64,000 bases of DNA from Candidatus Zipacnadum vermilionense. GTDB taxonomy: Bacteria; Armatimonadota; Zipacnadia; Zipacnadales; Zipacnadaceae. Both the position numbers and the translations under genes were made by a program. Below, in pieces: positions 52,080-60,685 of the stretch (position 1 is the stretch's first letter; the number at the start of each line of letters is the position of its first letter). The stretch is taken from the NCBI GenBank assembly GCA_029821755.1, contig JALGSV010000001.1:1-64000 (forward strand), given 5' to 3'. The notes beneath the pieces were generated by a model. That model did no database searches and had not been told where the DNA came from. It worked only from the letters and a program-made list of their open reading frames with translations.

Positions 52080-54716
52080 CTACTCCGAGGAGTCCGGAGG
52101 AGTCTCCTCCGTCTTCTTCCGGCGAGCGGAGCGTCGACGCGGCCGCTTAGCCGGGGCGGGGGCAGCGGGTGTCTCAACGGGCGCCGCTGGGGAGCTCGCC
52201 TCGGAAGCCGCCTCGGGTGTGGGCGCTTCGGTCTTCTTCCGCGGGGAACGGCGGCGCGGCCGCTTGGCCGAAGCTTGCGCGGGGGCCTTGACGGGCGCCC
52301 CCTCGACAGTCACCTCGGGAGCCGCCTCGGGAGCGGGGGCCTCAGTTTTCCTCCGCGGGGAACGCCGGCGCGGCTGCCGGGCCGGGGGTCCGGCGGGGGG
52401 CTCAACGGACGTCGCCTCGGGAGTGCCCTCGGGAGCCGCCTCGGGAGCGGGAGTCTCGGCCTTCCTCCGCGGCGAACGGCGGCGCCGTCGCTTGGCGGGA
52501 GCCGGCTTGGGCTCCGGGGCCGGGGGCTCGGGCGCAGGAGGCGCCTCGACCTCGCGCGTTGGGGCAGCTTCGGGCTCGGGAGCAGCCTCGGGCGGCGCCG
52601 GGGTCCGGTGAGTCGCTTGCTGGCGGCCACCATGGCGCGGGCGCTTCTTTGGCGGGATGTAGCCGGGCACCATGCCGAAGGTGTCCGGGGGAGTGACAGG
52701 GGCGACAGTCTCGGCGACCACCTCCGCTGGGGCGACCTGCTGGACTACCGGGGTGGCCTCGGTGGCCGGGGCGGTGGTCTCTTCGGTTGCCGGCTTGCGG
52801 CTGCGGCGGCGTCCTCCGCGGCGACGACGGGACCGAGATGAAGATGGTTTCTCCTCGGGAACCGGGGAGGCGGTTGCACTCTGTAGCTCGGAAGCCGGCT
52901 CGGCCTCCGCGGCCTCCATTGCCTCCTCGGCCCAACTGAGCACGGGGACGGGCTCGCCCTCGGTCGGGAGAGGCGCGACGCGCTTGACGCCCGCGCTCTT
53001 CTTCCGCCGACGGCGCGACTTACTGGCGGGTTTCTCGGGGAGGCCCTCAGAGGGTGTGCCGCGCAGATAGGAGTTCTCGACGCACGTCAGGCGGATCTTC
53101 ACTGCCGCCTCCAGGCGGGAGGAGATCTCCGGAACCTCCAGCACACACCCTTGCACCAGGGCGAGCATAGCGCCGTGCTGGCCGACGAGGGCGTCCTGAG
53201 GAGTTATTTCAACGATGTCGTCGACGTGGAAGGGGCGGTAAGCCTTGGTGAGTTCGGCGGGGTCGCCGAGAGAGATGGTGCAGACCTCCGGATGGGTCTC
53301 GTACGTGGCTCGTGCGAAGACGGGAACGCCCAGTTCCTGCTCCAGAGCCGCGGCCTCCGTGCCGTGGGGGCCGAGGAGGGCGAGGGTGCAAGCGGGGTCG
53401 GCCAGGAAGAGTACGGCCTTGTCTGGCTCCTGGACCAGGCGGCTGCGCACGGAGTTAATGGCGCGCTGGGCGACGGTCTCGGGGGCGAGAATCTGGCCGC
53501 TGCCGACGCAGCAGGGGCACTTGGTCTGCAACTTTGCCACCAGGCTCTCCCCGGTACGCTTGCGCGTCATCTCGATCAGGCCCAGACGCGTCAAGTGCAT
53601 GATACGAGTGCGCATGCGGTCGTCGGCGAAGGCATTGCGCAGGGCGGTGGTGACCTCCTTGCGGTGCCGGGGCTTGTCCATGTCGATGAAGTCGATGACG
53701 ATGATGCCGCCGATGTCACGCAAGCGCAGTTGCCGCGCCACTTCCTGGCAGGCGTCCAGGTTGGTCTTGAAGACGGTCTCTTCCAGGTTGCCCGCTCCGG
53801 TGAACTTCCCGCTGTTAACGTCGATGGTCGTCAGGGCGATGGTTGACTCGATGTTCAGGTGCCCGCCGTGGGCGAGGGGGACCTTGGACTGGATGGCCCG
53901 CTCGATCTCCTGCTCGACCCCGAAGTGCTCAAAGATGGGCTTCTCGCCGCGGTAGAACTCCACGCGGTCGCGCAGCTCTGGGGCGGTGGTCTGCAGGAGG
54001 TTGAGCACCTGGTCGTAGGTAAGCTTGTCGTCGATCACCATGCGGTGCACTTCAGCGTTGAAGATGTCGCGCACGACGGCGAAGACCAGGCTGATGTCGG
54101 CATGGATCAGGGCGGGGGCCTTGGACTGCTTGGCCTTGGCCTCCAGCGCTTTCCACACCTTGGTGAGGAACTTGATGTCCCGCTCGAAGTCGTCAGCGTG
54201 GGCGCCCTCGCCGCGGGTGCGGACGATGAGGCCGAAGCCCTCGGGACGCAGCTTGGAGGCGATGTCGCGCAGGCGTCGGCGCTCGTGGTCGTCCTCGATT
54301 TTCTTGGAGACGCCGACCTTGTCGCCGTCGGTGGTGAGGACCAGGCAGCGGCCGGCGAGGGAGATGTGGCGGGTGGCACGAGCGCCCTTGGTATCAAGAG
54401 GACCCTTGGTGACTTGAACCAGGAACTCGTCGCGGCTTTTGACCACATCGGCGACGCGGGCGACTGCGGTGCGACGGTGGGGGCCACGGGGCCTGTCGGG
54501 AATGGCGTCGGAGACGTGCAGGAATGCGTTCTTCTCAATGCCAACATTGATGAAGCAAGCGTCCAGGCCGGGGACTACATCGGTGACCTTACCGAGGTAG
54601 ATATTGCCGACCACGTCCTCTTCTGTCTCGTGCTTGAGTTCCAGCAGCCGGGTGCCCTCCATGATGGCGACCCGCGTCTGCCGGCGGTCTACGTTCGCGA
54701 TAATTGTTACGGGCAT
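52080..54716 (-). CDS. Ribonuclease E/G with Arg-rich repeat tail
   Basis: 878 residues from the ATG at 54716 (AGAGG upstream); the frame to 55190 is read-through of a repeat-rich gap. S1 domain GNIYLGKVTDVVPGLDACFI, NAFLHVSDAI, catalytic GGIIVIDFIDMDKPRHRKEV and the Zn-link TKCPCCVGSGQIL are clear for Rne/Rng. From about residue 570 the protein becomes a disordered Ala/Pro/Glu tail with four Arg-rich blocks (RRRRRSPRRK, RRRSPRRKTE, RRRSPRKKTE, RRRSARRKKTE) about 33 residues apart, probably RNA-binding. The usual rplU-rpmA neighbours are absent. Confidence 0.93.
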   Translation of the reverse strand: MPVTIIANVDRRQTRVAIMEGTRLLELKHETEEDVVGNIYLGKVTDVVPGLDACFINVGIEKNAFLHVSDAIPDRPRGPHRRTAVARVADVVKSRDEFLVQVTKGPLDTKGARATRHISLAGRCLVLTTDGDKVGVSKKIEDDHERRRLRDIASKLRPEGFGLIVRTRGEGAHADDFERDIKFLTKVWKALEAKAKQSKAPALIHADISLVFAVVRDIFNAEVHRMVIDDKLTYDQVLNLLQTTAPELRDRVEFYRGEKPIFEHFGVEQEIERAIQSKVPLAHGGHLNIESTIALTTIDVNSGKFTGAGNLEETVFKTNLDACQEVARQLRLRDIGGIIVIDFIDMDKPRHRKEVTTALRNAFADDRMRTRIMHLTRLGLIEMTRKRTGESLVAKLQTKCPCCVGSGQILAPETVAQRAINSVRSRLVQEPDKAVLFLADPACTLALLGPHGTEAAALEQELGVPVFARATYETHPEVCTISLGDPAELTKAYRPFHVDDIVEITPQDALVGQHGAMLALVQGCVLEVPEISSRLEAAVKIRLTCVENSYLRGTPSEGLPEKPASKSRRRRKKSAGVKRVAPLPTEGEPVPVLSWAEEAMEAAEAEPASELQSATASPVPEEKPSSSRSRRRRGGRRRSRKPATEETTAPATEATPVVQQVAPAEVVAETVAPVTPPDTFGMVPGYIPPKKRPRHGGRQQATHRTPAPPEAAPEPEAAPTREVEAPPAPEPPAPEPKPAPAKRRRRRSPRRKAETPAPEAAPEGTPEATSVEPPAGPPARQPRRRSPRRKTEAPAPEAAPEVTVEGAPVKAPAQASAKRPRRRSPRKKTEAPTPEAASEASSPAAPVETPAAPAPAKRPRRRSARRKKTEETPPDSSE

Positions 54717-54752
54717 GCAAACCTCTCTCTGGCGAGAGGGAGCGCTGGGTAG

Positions 54753-54807
54753 CGCAGGCTGCGGAGCCTGCGTCTCCGCGCTAAGCGCATAGGCTGGTAA
54801 GCCTATG
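54753..54807. repeat. Two AGGCT-N4-AGCCT hairpin repeats
   Basis: CGCAGGCT GCGG AGCCTGCG (54753-54772) and CATAGGCT GGTA AGCCTATG (54788-54807). The outer arm bases differ between the copies but still pair. Same family as the units at 57464-57550. Confidence 0.8.
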
Positions 54808-54849
54808 GTACCCCCTCGAATGACCCCCCGGAGGGGGGGTGAAATTGAC

Positions 54850-55515
54850 TCAGCGTAGATACGTGCGTACCTGCCGCTGGACCGACAAATTGGCTCCGGA
54901 CAACTCGGCCAGGGCGCGGAGAAGCTCCTCCGGTTTGACCAGAGTGTCCAGTTGCAGCGAGAGTTCGGCCACCAGGCGCGGCCTCTCGCTGGGTAAGAAT
55001 ACCAGTTCCCTAACGCCGGGGCGAATATCAACCCCGATAGTCCTGGATTTGGTCTCGCGGGTGACGAGCCAGTCGCACGCGGCCAGGAAGCCGGTGACGG
55101 CGCACTCCACCGCGGGAGGCTGCTGCACGTCGGCCAGGTCGAACTCCCAGCCCGCCCAAGCCAGGTCGGCCAGGGGTGAGCGGCGGCCACGGTCGGTCAC
55201 CTCCAGGGATACCAGGTCCAGGCCGCGCGGCATCTGGTGCGCGAGGGCACGGAGCATCTCCGCGGGAGGCTCGACGCGGGCGAGGTCCAGGCAGGCCAAC
55301 TCGCGCAGGCCCTCCACGCCCAGGGGGAGCGGCGGGCCGAAACTGATCTCGGCGTGCGGATGAAACCCTGCGCTGTAGGCGACCGGAAGCTTGGTGCGGC
55401 GCACCGCTCGGTCTAGCGCGCGCGCCAGGTCCAGGTGCGACAGGAACTTCATCCGGCCCAACTTGCCAAAAACCATTATAGCACAAGGACGGCGGCCGGG
55501 GGGGAGACTTTTCAC
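54850..55515 (-). CDS. TIGR03936-type radical-SAM-linked protein (DUF2344-like)
   Basis: 221 residues from a GTG at 55515 that overlaps the stop of the radical-SAM gene (GTGA); an ATG at 55476 is the next start. The hallmark KLGRMKFLSHLDLARALDRA is followed by LPVAYSAGFHPHAEISFGPP, the family's characteristic block. This family is normally fused to or next to a B12-binding-type radical-SAM protein, as here. Its job in RNA or ribosome metabolism is suspected from neighbour RNase E/G but not established. Confidence 0.88.
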   Translation of the reverse strand: MKSLPPGRRPCAIMVFGKLGRMKFLSHLDLARALDRAVRRTKLPVAYSAGFHPHAEISFGPPLPLGVEGLRELACLDLARVEPPAEMLRALAHQMPRGLDLVSLEVTDRGRRSPLADLAWAGWEFDLADVQQPPAVECAVTGFLAACDWLVTRETKSRTIGVDIRPGVRELVFLPSERPRLVAELSLQLDTLVKPEELLRALAELSGANLSVQRQVRTYLR

Positions 55516-57440
55516 TGGGCCTCACCCCCTGCCCCCTCTCCTTGCAGGAGAGGGGGTTCCGAAGGAGAGGCGTGCGCATCGGAAGGCGCGTGCATGTTCT
55601 CCTCCTCTCCCGCGAGGGAGAGGGGGCTGGGGGGTGAGGCGCAATCCGCGCCCAGTCTGCCCATCCCGCAAGCGTGGCAGCCGCCCGTGCGGCAGTCGGG
55701 GGTCTCGAGGCCCTGGCCGGCGGCCTCCCACTCGCGCCAGAGGAAGTCCTTGGTCACGCCCAAGTCAATATGGTCCCAGGGGAGGCGCTGGTCGCGGGTC
55801 CACTCGCGGAGGGTTTCCTGCTCCAGGTCCAGGCCGGATTCAGCGCACGCGGCGTGCCAGCGGTCGAGGACGAAATGCTCCGACCAGGCTTCTAGAACGC
55901 CCCCTCGGCGGTAGACACTCTCGAGCACCGCACCCAGACGGCGGTCGCCGCGAGCCAGGAGGCGCTCGGCCAGGCCCATGTGCGGAGCGTGCAAGGCGAG
56001 CTTGACCTTCGGGGGGATGCCCTCGCGCACGAGGTTCTGCCGCCGGCGGAGTTCCTCGAGAGAGCAGCCGGAGAACCACTGGAAGGGGGTATGGGCCTTG
56101 GGAACGAGGGAGGCGACGCTGACGGAGATGTCCAGGCGCATCTCCCGCCACAGACGTGCGACCAGGTCGGCGAGGCCAGCGAGATCCTCGTCATGCTCGT
56201 AGGGGAGGCCGAGCATGAAGTACAGCTTGATGCGGCGCCAGCCGTGCTGGCGCGCGGCGCCGACGGCGGCGAAGAGGTGCTCCTCGGTGACGCCTTTGTT
56301 GATGATGCGGCGCATGCGCTCGGTACCGGCCTCCGGGGCGAAGGTGAGGCCGGTCTTGCGGACACGCTGCAGGCGCTGGGCGAGGCCAACGCTGAAGCTG
56401 TCGGTGCGTAGGGAGGAGAGGGCGACCGCGACAGCCTCCTCGGCCAGCTCCTCGTGGAGGGCGTCGAGCAGCTCCTCGATGTGGGAGTAGTCCGGGCAGT
56501 TGAGCGAGGCCAGGGAGATCTGGTCGAAGCCGGTGTGGTCGATCAGTTCCCGAGCCTGGCGGCGGAGGGTCGCCACCGAGCGTTCGCGGACGGGGCGGTA
56601 AAGCATCCCGGCGGCGCAGAAGCGGCAGCCGCGCGTGCAGCCGCGGGAGATCTCGATCTGGGCGCGGTCATGTACGGCCTCCACCCACGGTATCACCGGT
56701 GCGGTGGGGAAGGGGGCGGAGTCCAGGTCGGCCAGTACTCGACGGCGGATGGTGGGGGGGACGCCCTCCTCCGCAGGCACCGGGCAGAGCAAGCCCTCGG
56801 GGGTTTCCTCCAGGCGGTAAAGGGCCGGGACGTAGACGCCCTCCAGCCGGGCGAGGTCGCGCAGGAGAGCCGCGCGGTTCTCGGCGGTGCGGTCGGTCAG
56901 CCAGGAGGAGGCGGCTAGGGTGTCTAGGACCTCCGGAAGGGCCTCCTCCCCGTCGCCCAGCACGAAGGCGTCGAAGAAGTCGCCCAGGGGCTCGGGATTG
57001 GCCGCACCGGGACCGCCGGCGATCACCAGGGGCTCCTCGGGGCGTCGGTTGGCGGAGCGGAGGGTGACGCCGCCGAGGTCGAGCATGGCGAGGATGGTTG
57101 TGTAGGTCAGCTCATACTGGAGGGTGAAGCCGACCACGTCGAAGGCCGACAAGGGGCGGTCGGTCTCCAGGGAGGTCAGGGGGAGGCACCGCTCACGCAG
57201 CAGCGCAACGGCGTCGGGGCGCGGGTAGTAGACACGCTCGCAGGCGTAGTCCGGCAGGCGATTGACGACGTGGTAGAGGATGTGAGAGCCGAGGTGGGAC
57301 ATGCCCACCTCGTACAGGTCCGGGAAGGCCAGGGCCATCCGCACGCGCACCGAGGCGTCGGGCTTGACCACGGCATTGACTTCCCCGCCGATGTAGCGGG
57401 CAGGTTTCTCTACGGAGGGGAGGAGGTTGTCAGGTAACAT
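55512..57440 (-). CDS. TIGR03960-type B12-binding-domain radical-SAM protein
   Basis: 642 residues from the ATG at 57440; no strong ribosome site, and the frame to 57524 would translate a hairpin repeat. Cobalamin-binding-like N-terminus (VRMALAFPDLYEVGMSHLG), ADP-like AGGPGAANPEPLGDFFDAFV, then the radical-SAM cluster EISRGCTRGCRFCAAGMLYRP and FAPEAGTERMRRIINK. The C-terminus has GGCHACGMGRLGADCA. After that the last about 45 residues are a translation of intergenic repeat sequence, so the natural end was probably earlier. It is coupled to the DUF2344-like gene. Confidence 0.88.
   Translation of the reverse strand: MLPDNLLPSVEKPARYIGGEVNAVVKPDASVRVRMALAFPDLYEVGMSHLGSHILYHVVNRLPDYACERVYYPRPDAVALLRERCLPLTSLETDRPLSAFDVVGFTLQYELTYTTILAMLDLGGVTLRSANRRPEEPLVIAGGPGAANPEPLGDFFDAFVLGDGEEALPEVLDTLAASSWLTDRTAENRAALLRDLARLEGVYVPALYRLEETPEGLLCPVPAEEGVPPTIRRRVLADLDSAPFPTAPVIPWVEAVHDRAQIEISRGCTRGCRFCAAGMLYRPVRERSVATLRRQARELIDHTGFDQISLASLNCPDYSHIEELLDALHEELAEEAVAVALSSLRTDSFSVGLAQRLQRVRKTGLTFAPEAGTERMRRIINKGVTEEHLFAAVGAARQHGWRRIKLYFMLGLPYEHDEDLAGLADLVARLWREMRLDISVSVASLVPKAHTPFQWFSGCSLEELRRRQNLVREGIPPKVKLALHAPHMGLAERLLARGDRRLGAVLESVYRRGGVLEAWSEHFVLDRWHAACAESGLDLEQETLREWTRDQRLPWDHIDLGVTKDFLWREWEAAGQGLETPDCRTGGCHACGMGRLGADCASPPSPLSLAGEEENMHAPSDAHASPSEPPLLQGEGAGGEAQ
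55532..55556. repeat. CTCTCC-TTGCA-GGAGAG family repeat inside a CDS tail
   Basis: CCCCCTCTCCT TGC AGGAGAGGGGG, a perfect palindrome with 11-base arms. It is translated as part of the C-terminal tail of the radical-SAM protein. A related CCTCTCCCGCGAGGGAGAGG unit lies nearby at about 55604. Confidence 0.8.
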
Positions 57441-57463
57441 CAGGAAAGGTTGGGTGTGCAGGA

Positions 57464-57550
57464 GCACAGGCTTTCCAGCCTGTGCGTTTGCCTCGGGCCG
57501 GGACAGGATAGAAAGCCTGTCCACCTGTGCGCGGGCTAGAAAGCCCGCGC
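57464..57550. repeat. Cluster of three hairpin repeats
   Basis: GCACAGGCT TTCC AGCCTGTGC (57464-57485), GGACAGG ATAGAAAG CCTGTCC (57501-57522) and GCGCGGGCT AGAA AGCCCGCGC (57529-57550). Each is a perfect palindrome with a short central loop. Sits between the dapL-type gene and the radical-SAM gene. Confidence 0.85.
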
Positions 57551-57563
57551 CACGCGTAGGCTT

Positions 57564-58754
57564 CTACCCCCACAGCCCCGGCATGCGCTGGCCGATGCGG
57601 CTGATGGCCTCGCGAATCTGGCCCAGCTTGTCGGCGCCGTTGAGGGTCAGGGACATGCGGAACCAGCCCTCGCCGGCGTCGCCATAGGTGGTGCCGGGAA
57701 TAGCGAGGACCTCGCACTTCTGGAGCAGGGCGGCGCAGAACTCAGCGCTGGTGGCGAAGTTGGGCGGCACCGGGGCCCAGATGTAGAAGGTCGCCTGCGG
57801 TCTGGCCAGGTTCCAGCCGAGTGAGTTGAGGCCGTCTACTAGGGCGTCGCGACGGGCCTGGTACTCGGCGCGCATGGTGGGGGCGAATTGGTCGTAGTGG
57901 CTCAGGGCCACGGCGCCGGCGCGCTGGACGGCCATGAAGGTGCCGGAGTCCACGTTGGCCTTGACCTTGGACAGGGCGCCGACCGGCTGCTCCCCGCCCC
58001 AGGCCCAGGCGACGCGCCAGCCGGTCATGTTGAAGCTCTTGCTGAACGAGTGCATCTCGATGCAGACGTCCTTGGCGCCTTCTATCTCCAGCAGGCTGGA
58101 GGGGAGGTAGTCCTCGTAGTAGACCTCCGAGTAGGCGGCATCCTGGACGATGATGAGATCCCACTGGTGCGCGAAGGCCACGGCTTTCTCGTAGAACTCC
58201 CGGGTGGCCACCGCGCCGGTGGGGTTGTTGGGGTAGTTGAGGAAGAGCAGCTTGGCCGCGTTGGCAACCGAACTGGGGATGGCGCTGAGGTCGGGCAGGA
58301 AAGCGGCGGCCGGGTCGAGCGGCAGGGGGAAGGGCGCCCCCCCACACCAGGTGGTCTGGACCTTGTACACCGAGTAGGCTGGCTCGGGCACCAGCACCAC
58401 GTCGGAGGGGTCCACGTAGGCCCAAATGATGTGGGCCAGGGCCTCCTTGGAGCCCAGGCAGCACTGGATCTCGTTGTCGGTGCTGACCTCGATCCCAAAG
58501 CGGCGCTGGCCGAAGTCGGCGACGGCCTGCTTGAACTCGGGAATCCCAAAGCCGCTCTCGTCGTAGGGGTGGGTGGCCGGGTCTTGAGCGGCCTCGTAGA
58601 GCGCCTCAATGACGAAGGGAGGGGTGGGCATGTCCGGGTCGCCGATACCGAAGTCAATCGGCTCGACGCCCTGCTCGGCCATAGCCCGCTTGATCGCGGC
58701 GATCTCCCGGAAGGGATAGGGCGGGATCCTCTGCAGTCTTTGGGCGACTTCCAC
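57564..58754 (-). CDS. dapL: LL-diaminopimelate aminotransferase-type PLP enzyme
   Basis: 396 residues. Class I aminotransferase with IDFGIGDPDMPTPPFVIEAL, THPYDESGFGIPEFKQAVA, NYPNNPTGAVA, QDAAYSEVYY and the PLP lysine in HSFSKSFNMTGWRVAWAWGG. This motif set is that of DapL/MTH52-like enzymes, which make LL-diaminopimelate from tetrahydrodipicolinate in one step. The dapF gene directly upstream agrees. An alternative is an alanine or aspartate aminotransferase of the same group. Confidence 0.85.
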   Translation of the reverse strand: MEVAQRLQRIPPYPFREIAAIKRAMAEQGVEPIDFGIGDPDMPTPPFVIEALYEAAQDPATHPYDESGFGIPEFKQAVADFGQRRFGIEVSTDNEIQCCLGSKEALAHIIWAYVDPSDVVLVPEPAYSVYKVQTTWCGGAPFPLPLDPAAAFLPDLSAIPSSVANAAKLLFLNYPNNPTGAVATREFYEKAVAFAHQWDLIIVQDAAYSEVYYEDYLPSSLLEIEGAKDVCIEMHSFSKSFNMTGWRVAWAWGGEQPVGALSKVKANVDSGTFMAVQRAGAVALSHYDQFAPTMRAEYQARRDALVDGLNSLGWNLARPQATFYIWAPVPPNFATSAEFCAALLQKCEVLAIPGTTYGDAGEGWFRMSLTLNGADKLGQIREAISRIGQRMPGLWG

Positions 58755-58793
58755 GAAGCAGACCTCCTGGGGGAATTGGTGATCGGTTGCAGA

Positions 58794-59672
58794 CTACGAC
58801 TGGCTGCTTTGCCTCGCGCCTATCAGCAGCTCGGGCACTACTACTCCCGTGAAGACCTCGGCGGCGGGGCCGGTAACCATTACGTGATCGTCGGCGGCCC
58901 AATCAATGTCGAGGCTGCCGCCCAGGAGTTGGACCTGCGTCTGACGGCCGGTGCGGCCGGTGAGGACTCCGGCGACGACGGTGGCCGAGGCGCCGGTGCC
59001 ACAGGCCATGGTCTCGCCCGAGCCCCGTTCCCACACGCGCATCTCCACATGCGAGTGGTCAATGACCCGCACGAACTCGGTGTTGGTGCGGTTGGGGAAG
59101 AGCTCGTGGTTCTCCACCAACGGCCCGACCTCGGTTACCGGGAAGTTGGCGACTTCGGGCAGGAAGACAACGCAGTGGGGGTTGCCCATGGATACGCAAG
59201 TGATCGGGAAGAGGTACTTGCCCACCGTGAGCGGCTCAGCGATAACCTGGCCATCGGCCGGCTCGCCGCGCATAGGGATCTCCGAGCGCTGGAGACGGGG
59301 CACACCCATGTCGGCGCGTACGGCGGCGACCTTGCCGCGCTTTACCATAAGCTGTAGGCCAATCTGACCGGCCTGGGTCTCGACGGTCAGCTCGCGCTTC
59401 TGGGTCAGCCCGTGGTCGCAGACGTACTTGCCGAAACCCCGGACGCCATTGCCGCACATCTCGGCCTCAGAGCCGTCGGCGTTGAATATCCTCATGCGGA
59501 AATCGGCATGGGCGGAGGGCTCAACCAGGATGATGCCGTCGGCGCCTACGCCGAAATGGCGATCGGACATGACCCGCGCCAGCTCCGGCAGGGAGTAGGC
59601 AGAGAGGTCTTGCGCCAGGGTGTCGAGGTATAGGTAGTCGTTACCCAGACCGTGTAGTTTGGTGAATTCCAT
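58794..59672 (-). CDS. dapF: Diaminopimelate epimerase
   Basis: 292 residues from the ATG at 59672; the longer frame runs over the miaA end. The two active-site Cys regions are visible: GSEAEMCGNGVRGFGKYV and SGETMACGTGASATVVAG. TKLHGLGNDYLYLD opens the protein as usual. It converts LL- to meso-diaminopimelate for lysine and peptidoglycan. Confidence 0.95.
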   Translation of the reverse strand: MEFTKLHGLGNDYLYLDTLAQDLSAYSLPELARVMSDRHFGVGADGIILVEPSAHADFRMRIFNADGSEAEMCGNGVRGFGKYVCDHGLTQKRELTVETQAGQIGLQLMVKRGKVAAVRADMGVPRLQRSEIPMRGEPADGQVIAEPLTVGKYLFPITCVSMGNPHCVVFLPEVANFPVTEVGPLVENHELFPNRTNTEFVRVIDHSHVEMRVWERGSGETMACGTGASATVVAGVLTGRTGRQTQVQLLGGSLDIDWAADDHVMVTGPAAEVFTGVVVPELLIGARQSSQS

Positions 59673-59719
59673 GAGAGTGTTCCGCGGCAGGGGCGCTCTC
59701 TGGAGCGGCGGGGCCGCCT

Positions 59720-60685
59720 CTAGTGACCGCCGAGTGTCGTTTCTGCCGCCCCGATGAGGTGTCGCGCGAAGCCGTCGTACTCGGCGGGAGTGGACCAGGT
59801 CATCCAGGCGAAGCCCCACTCGCGGCGCAGCCAGGTCAACTGGCGCTTGGCGTAGTTGCGGGTCTCGCGCTGGATCTGCTCGGCGGCCTGGCCCAGGCTC
59901 TTCTCCCCCCGCAGGACGCTGAAGAGGGCGGTGTAACCGAGGGCGCGGAGGGCCGGGAGAGTGGGGGAGAGGCCGCGCTCCTGCAGGGCGCGAGCCTCCG
60001 CCAGCCAGTCGGCAGCCAACATCGCCTCCACCCGCCGCTCGATGCGCTCGTAGAGCAGGGCGCGCGGACAGGTTAGCAGATAAGTCCCCGCATTATAGCG
60101 AAGCCGAGGGGTACGGTCAACGCCGGCGGACTCGCTCAAGGTACGGCCGGTCAGCTCCCAGACCTCCAGCGCACGGACGATTCGGCGCTGGTCCTGGGGA
60201 GCGAGACGCGCGGCGGCGGCGGGGTCGACTTGCTGGAGGCGCTGATGGAGAGCGGTCGGGCCCTGCTCGGTGGCCTCGCGCCGCAGGCGAGCACGGATCT
60301 CGCGCTGGGCCTCGGGGTCGGTAGGGGGGATGTCAAAATGGCGCAGAACAGCCCGCAGGTAGAGGCCGGTGCCCCCGCACAGGATAGGCAGGCGACGGCG
60401 GGCCCAGATGCCGGAGATAGCCTCCTCCGCGCAGCGCTGGAAGTCGGCGACGGTGAAGGGCTGAGCGGGGTCCAGCTCGGCGACGAGATGGAAGGGGACG
60501 CGGGCGCGCTCGTCGGGCGTGGGCTGGGCGGTACCGAGGGCCATGCCGCGGTAGATCTGGAAGGCATCCGCCGAGACGACCTCGCCGCCGACCGCCTCAG
60601 CGACGCGGAGGGCCATCTCCGTCTTGCCAGTGGCGGTCGGTCCCGCGAGGACCAGGAGGGGGATGGGGGCGGCGCCGGGGGTCAT
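59720..60685 (-). CDS. miaA: tRNA dimethylallyltransferase
   Basis: 321 residues, usual size. P-loop VLAGPTATGKTEMAL, VSADAFQIYRGM, GGTGLYLRAVL, and the C-terminal QIQRETRNYAKRQLTWLRR. It adds the isopentenyl group to A37 of tRNAs reading UNN codons. Its ATG overlaps the mutL stop by four bases, the common mutL-miaA arrangement. Confidence 0.95.
   Translation of the reverse strand: MTPGAAPIPLLVLAGPTATGKTEMALRVAEAVGGEVVSADAFQIYRGMALGTAQPTPDERARVPFHLVAELDPAQPFTVADFQRCAEEAISGIWARRRLPILCGGTGLYLRAVLRHFDIPPTDPEAQREIRARLRREATEQGPTALHQRLQQVDPAAAARLAPQDQRRIVRALEVWELTGRTLSESAGVDRTPRLRYNAGTYLLTCPRALLYERIERRVEAMLAADWLAEARALQERGLSPTLPALRALGYTALFSVLRGEKSLGQAAEQIQRETRNYAKRQLTWLRREWGFAWMTWSTPAEYDGFARHLIGAAETTLGGH

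Noticed and set aside
52275-52841. Plus-strand Gly/Arg-rich open frames opposite RNase E/G
   Set aside because: They are shadows of the repeat-rich tail on the other strand.
54717-55190. N-terminal extension of RNase E/G
   Set aside because: It runs through hairpin repeats and the start of another gene; the ATG at 54716 has a ribosome site and begins the family's normal N-terminus.
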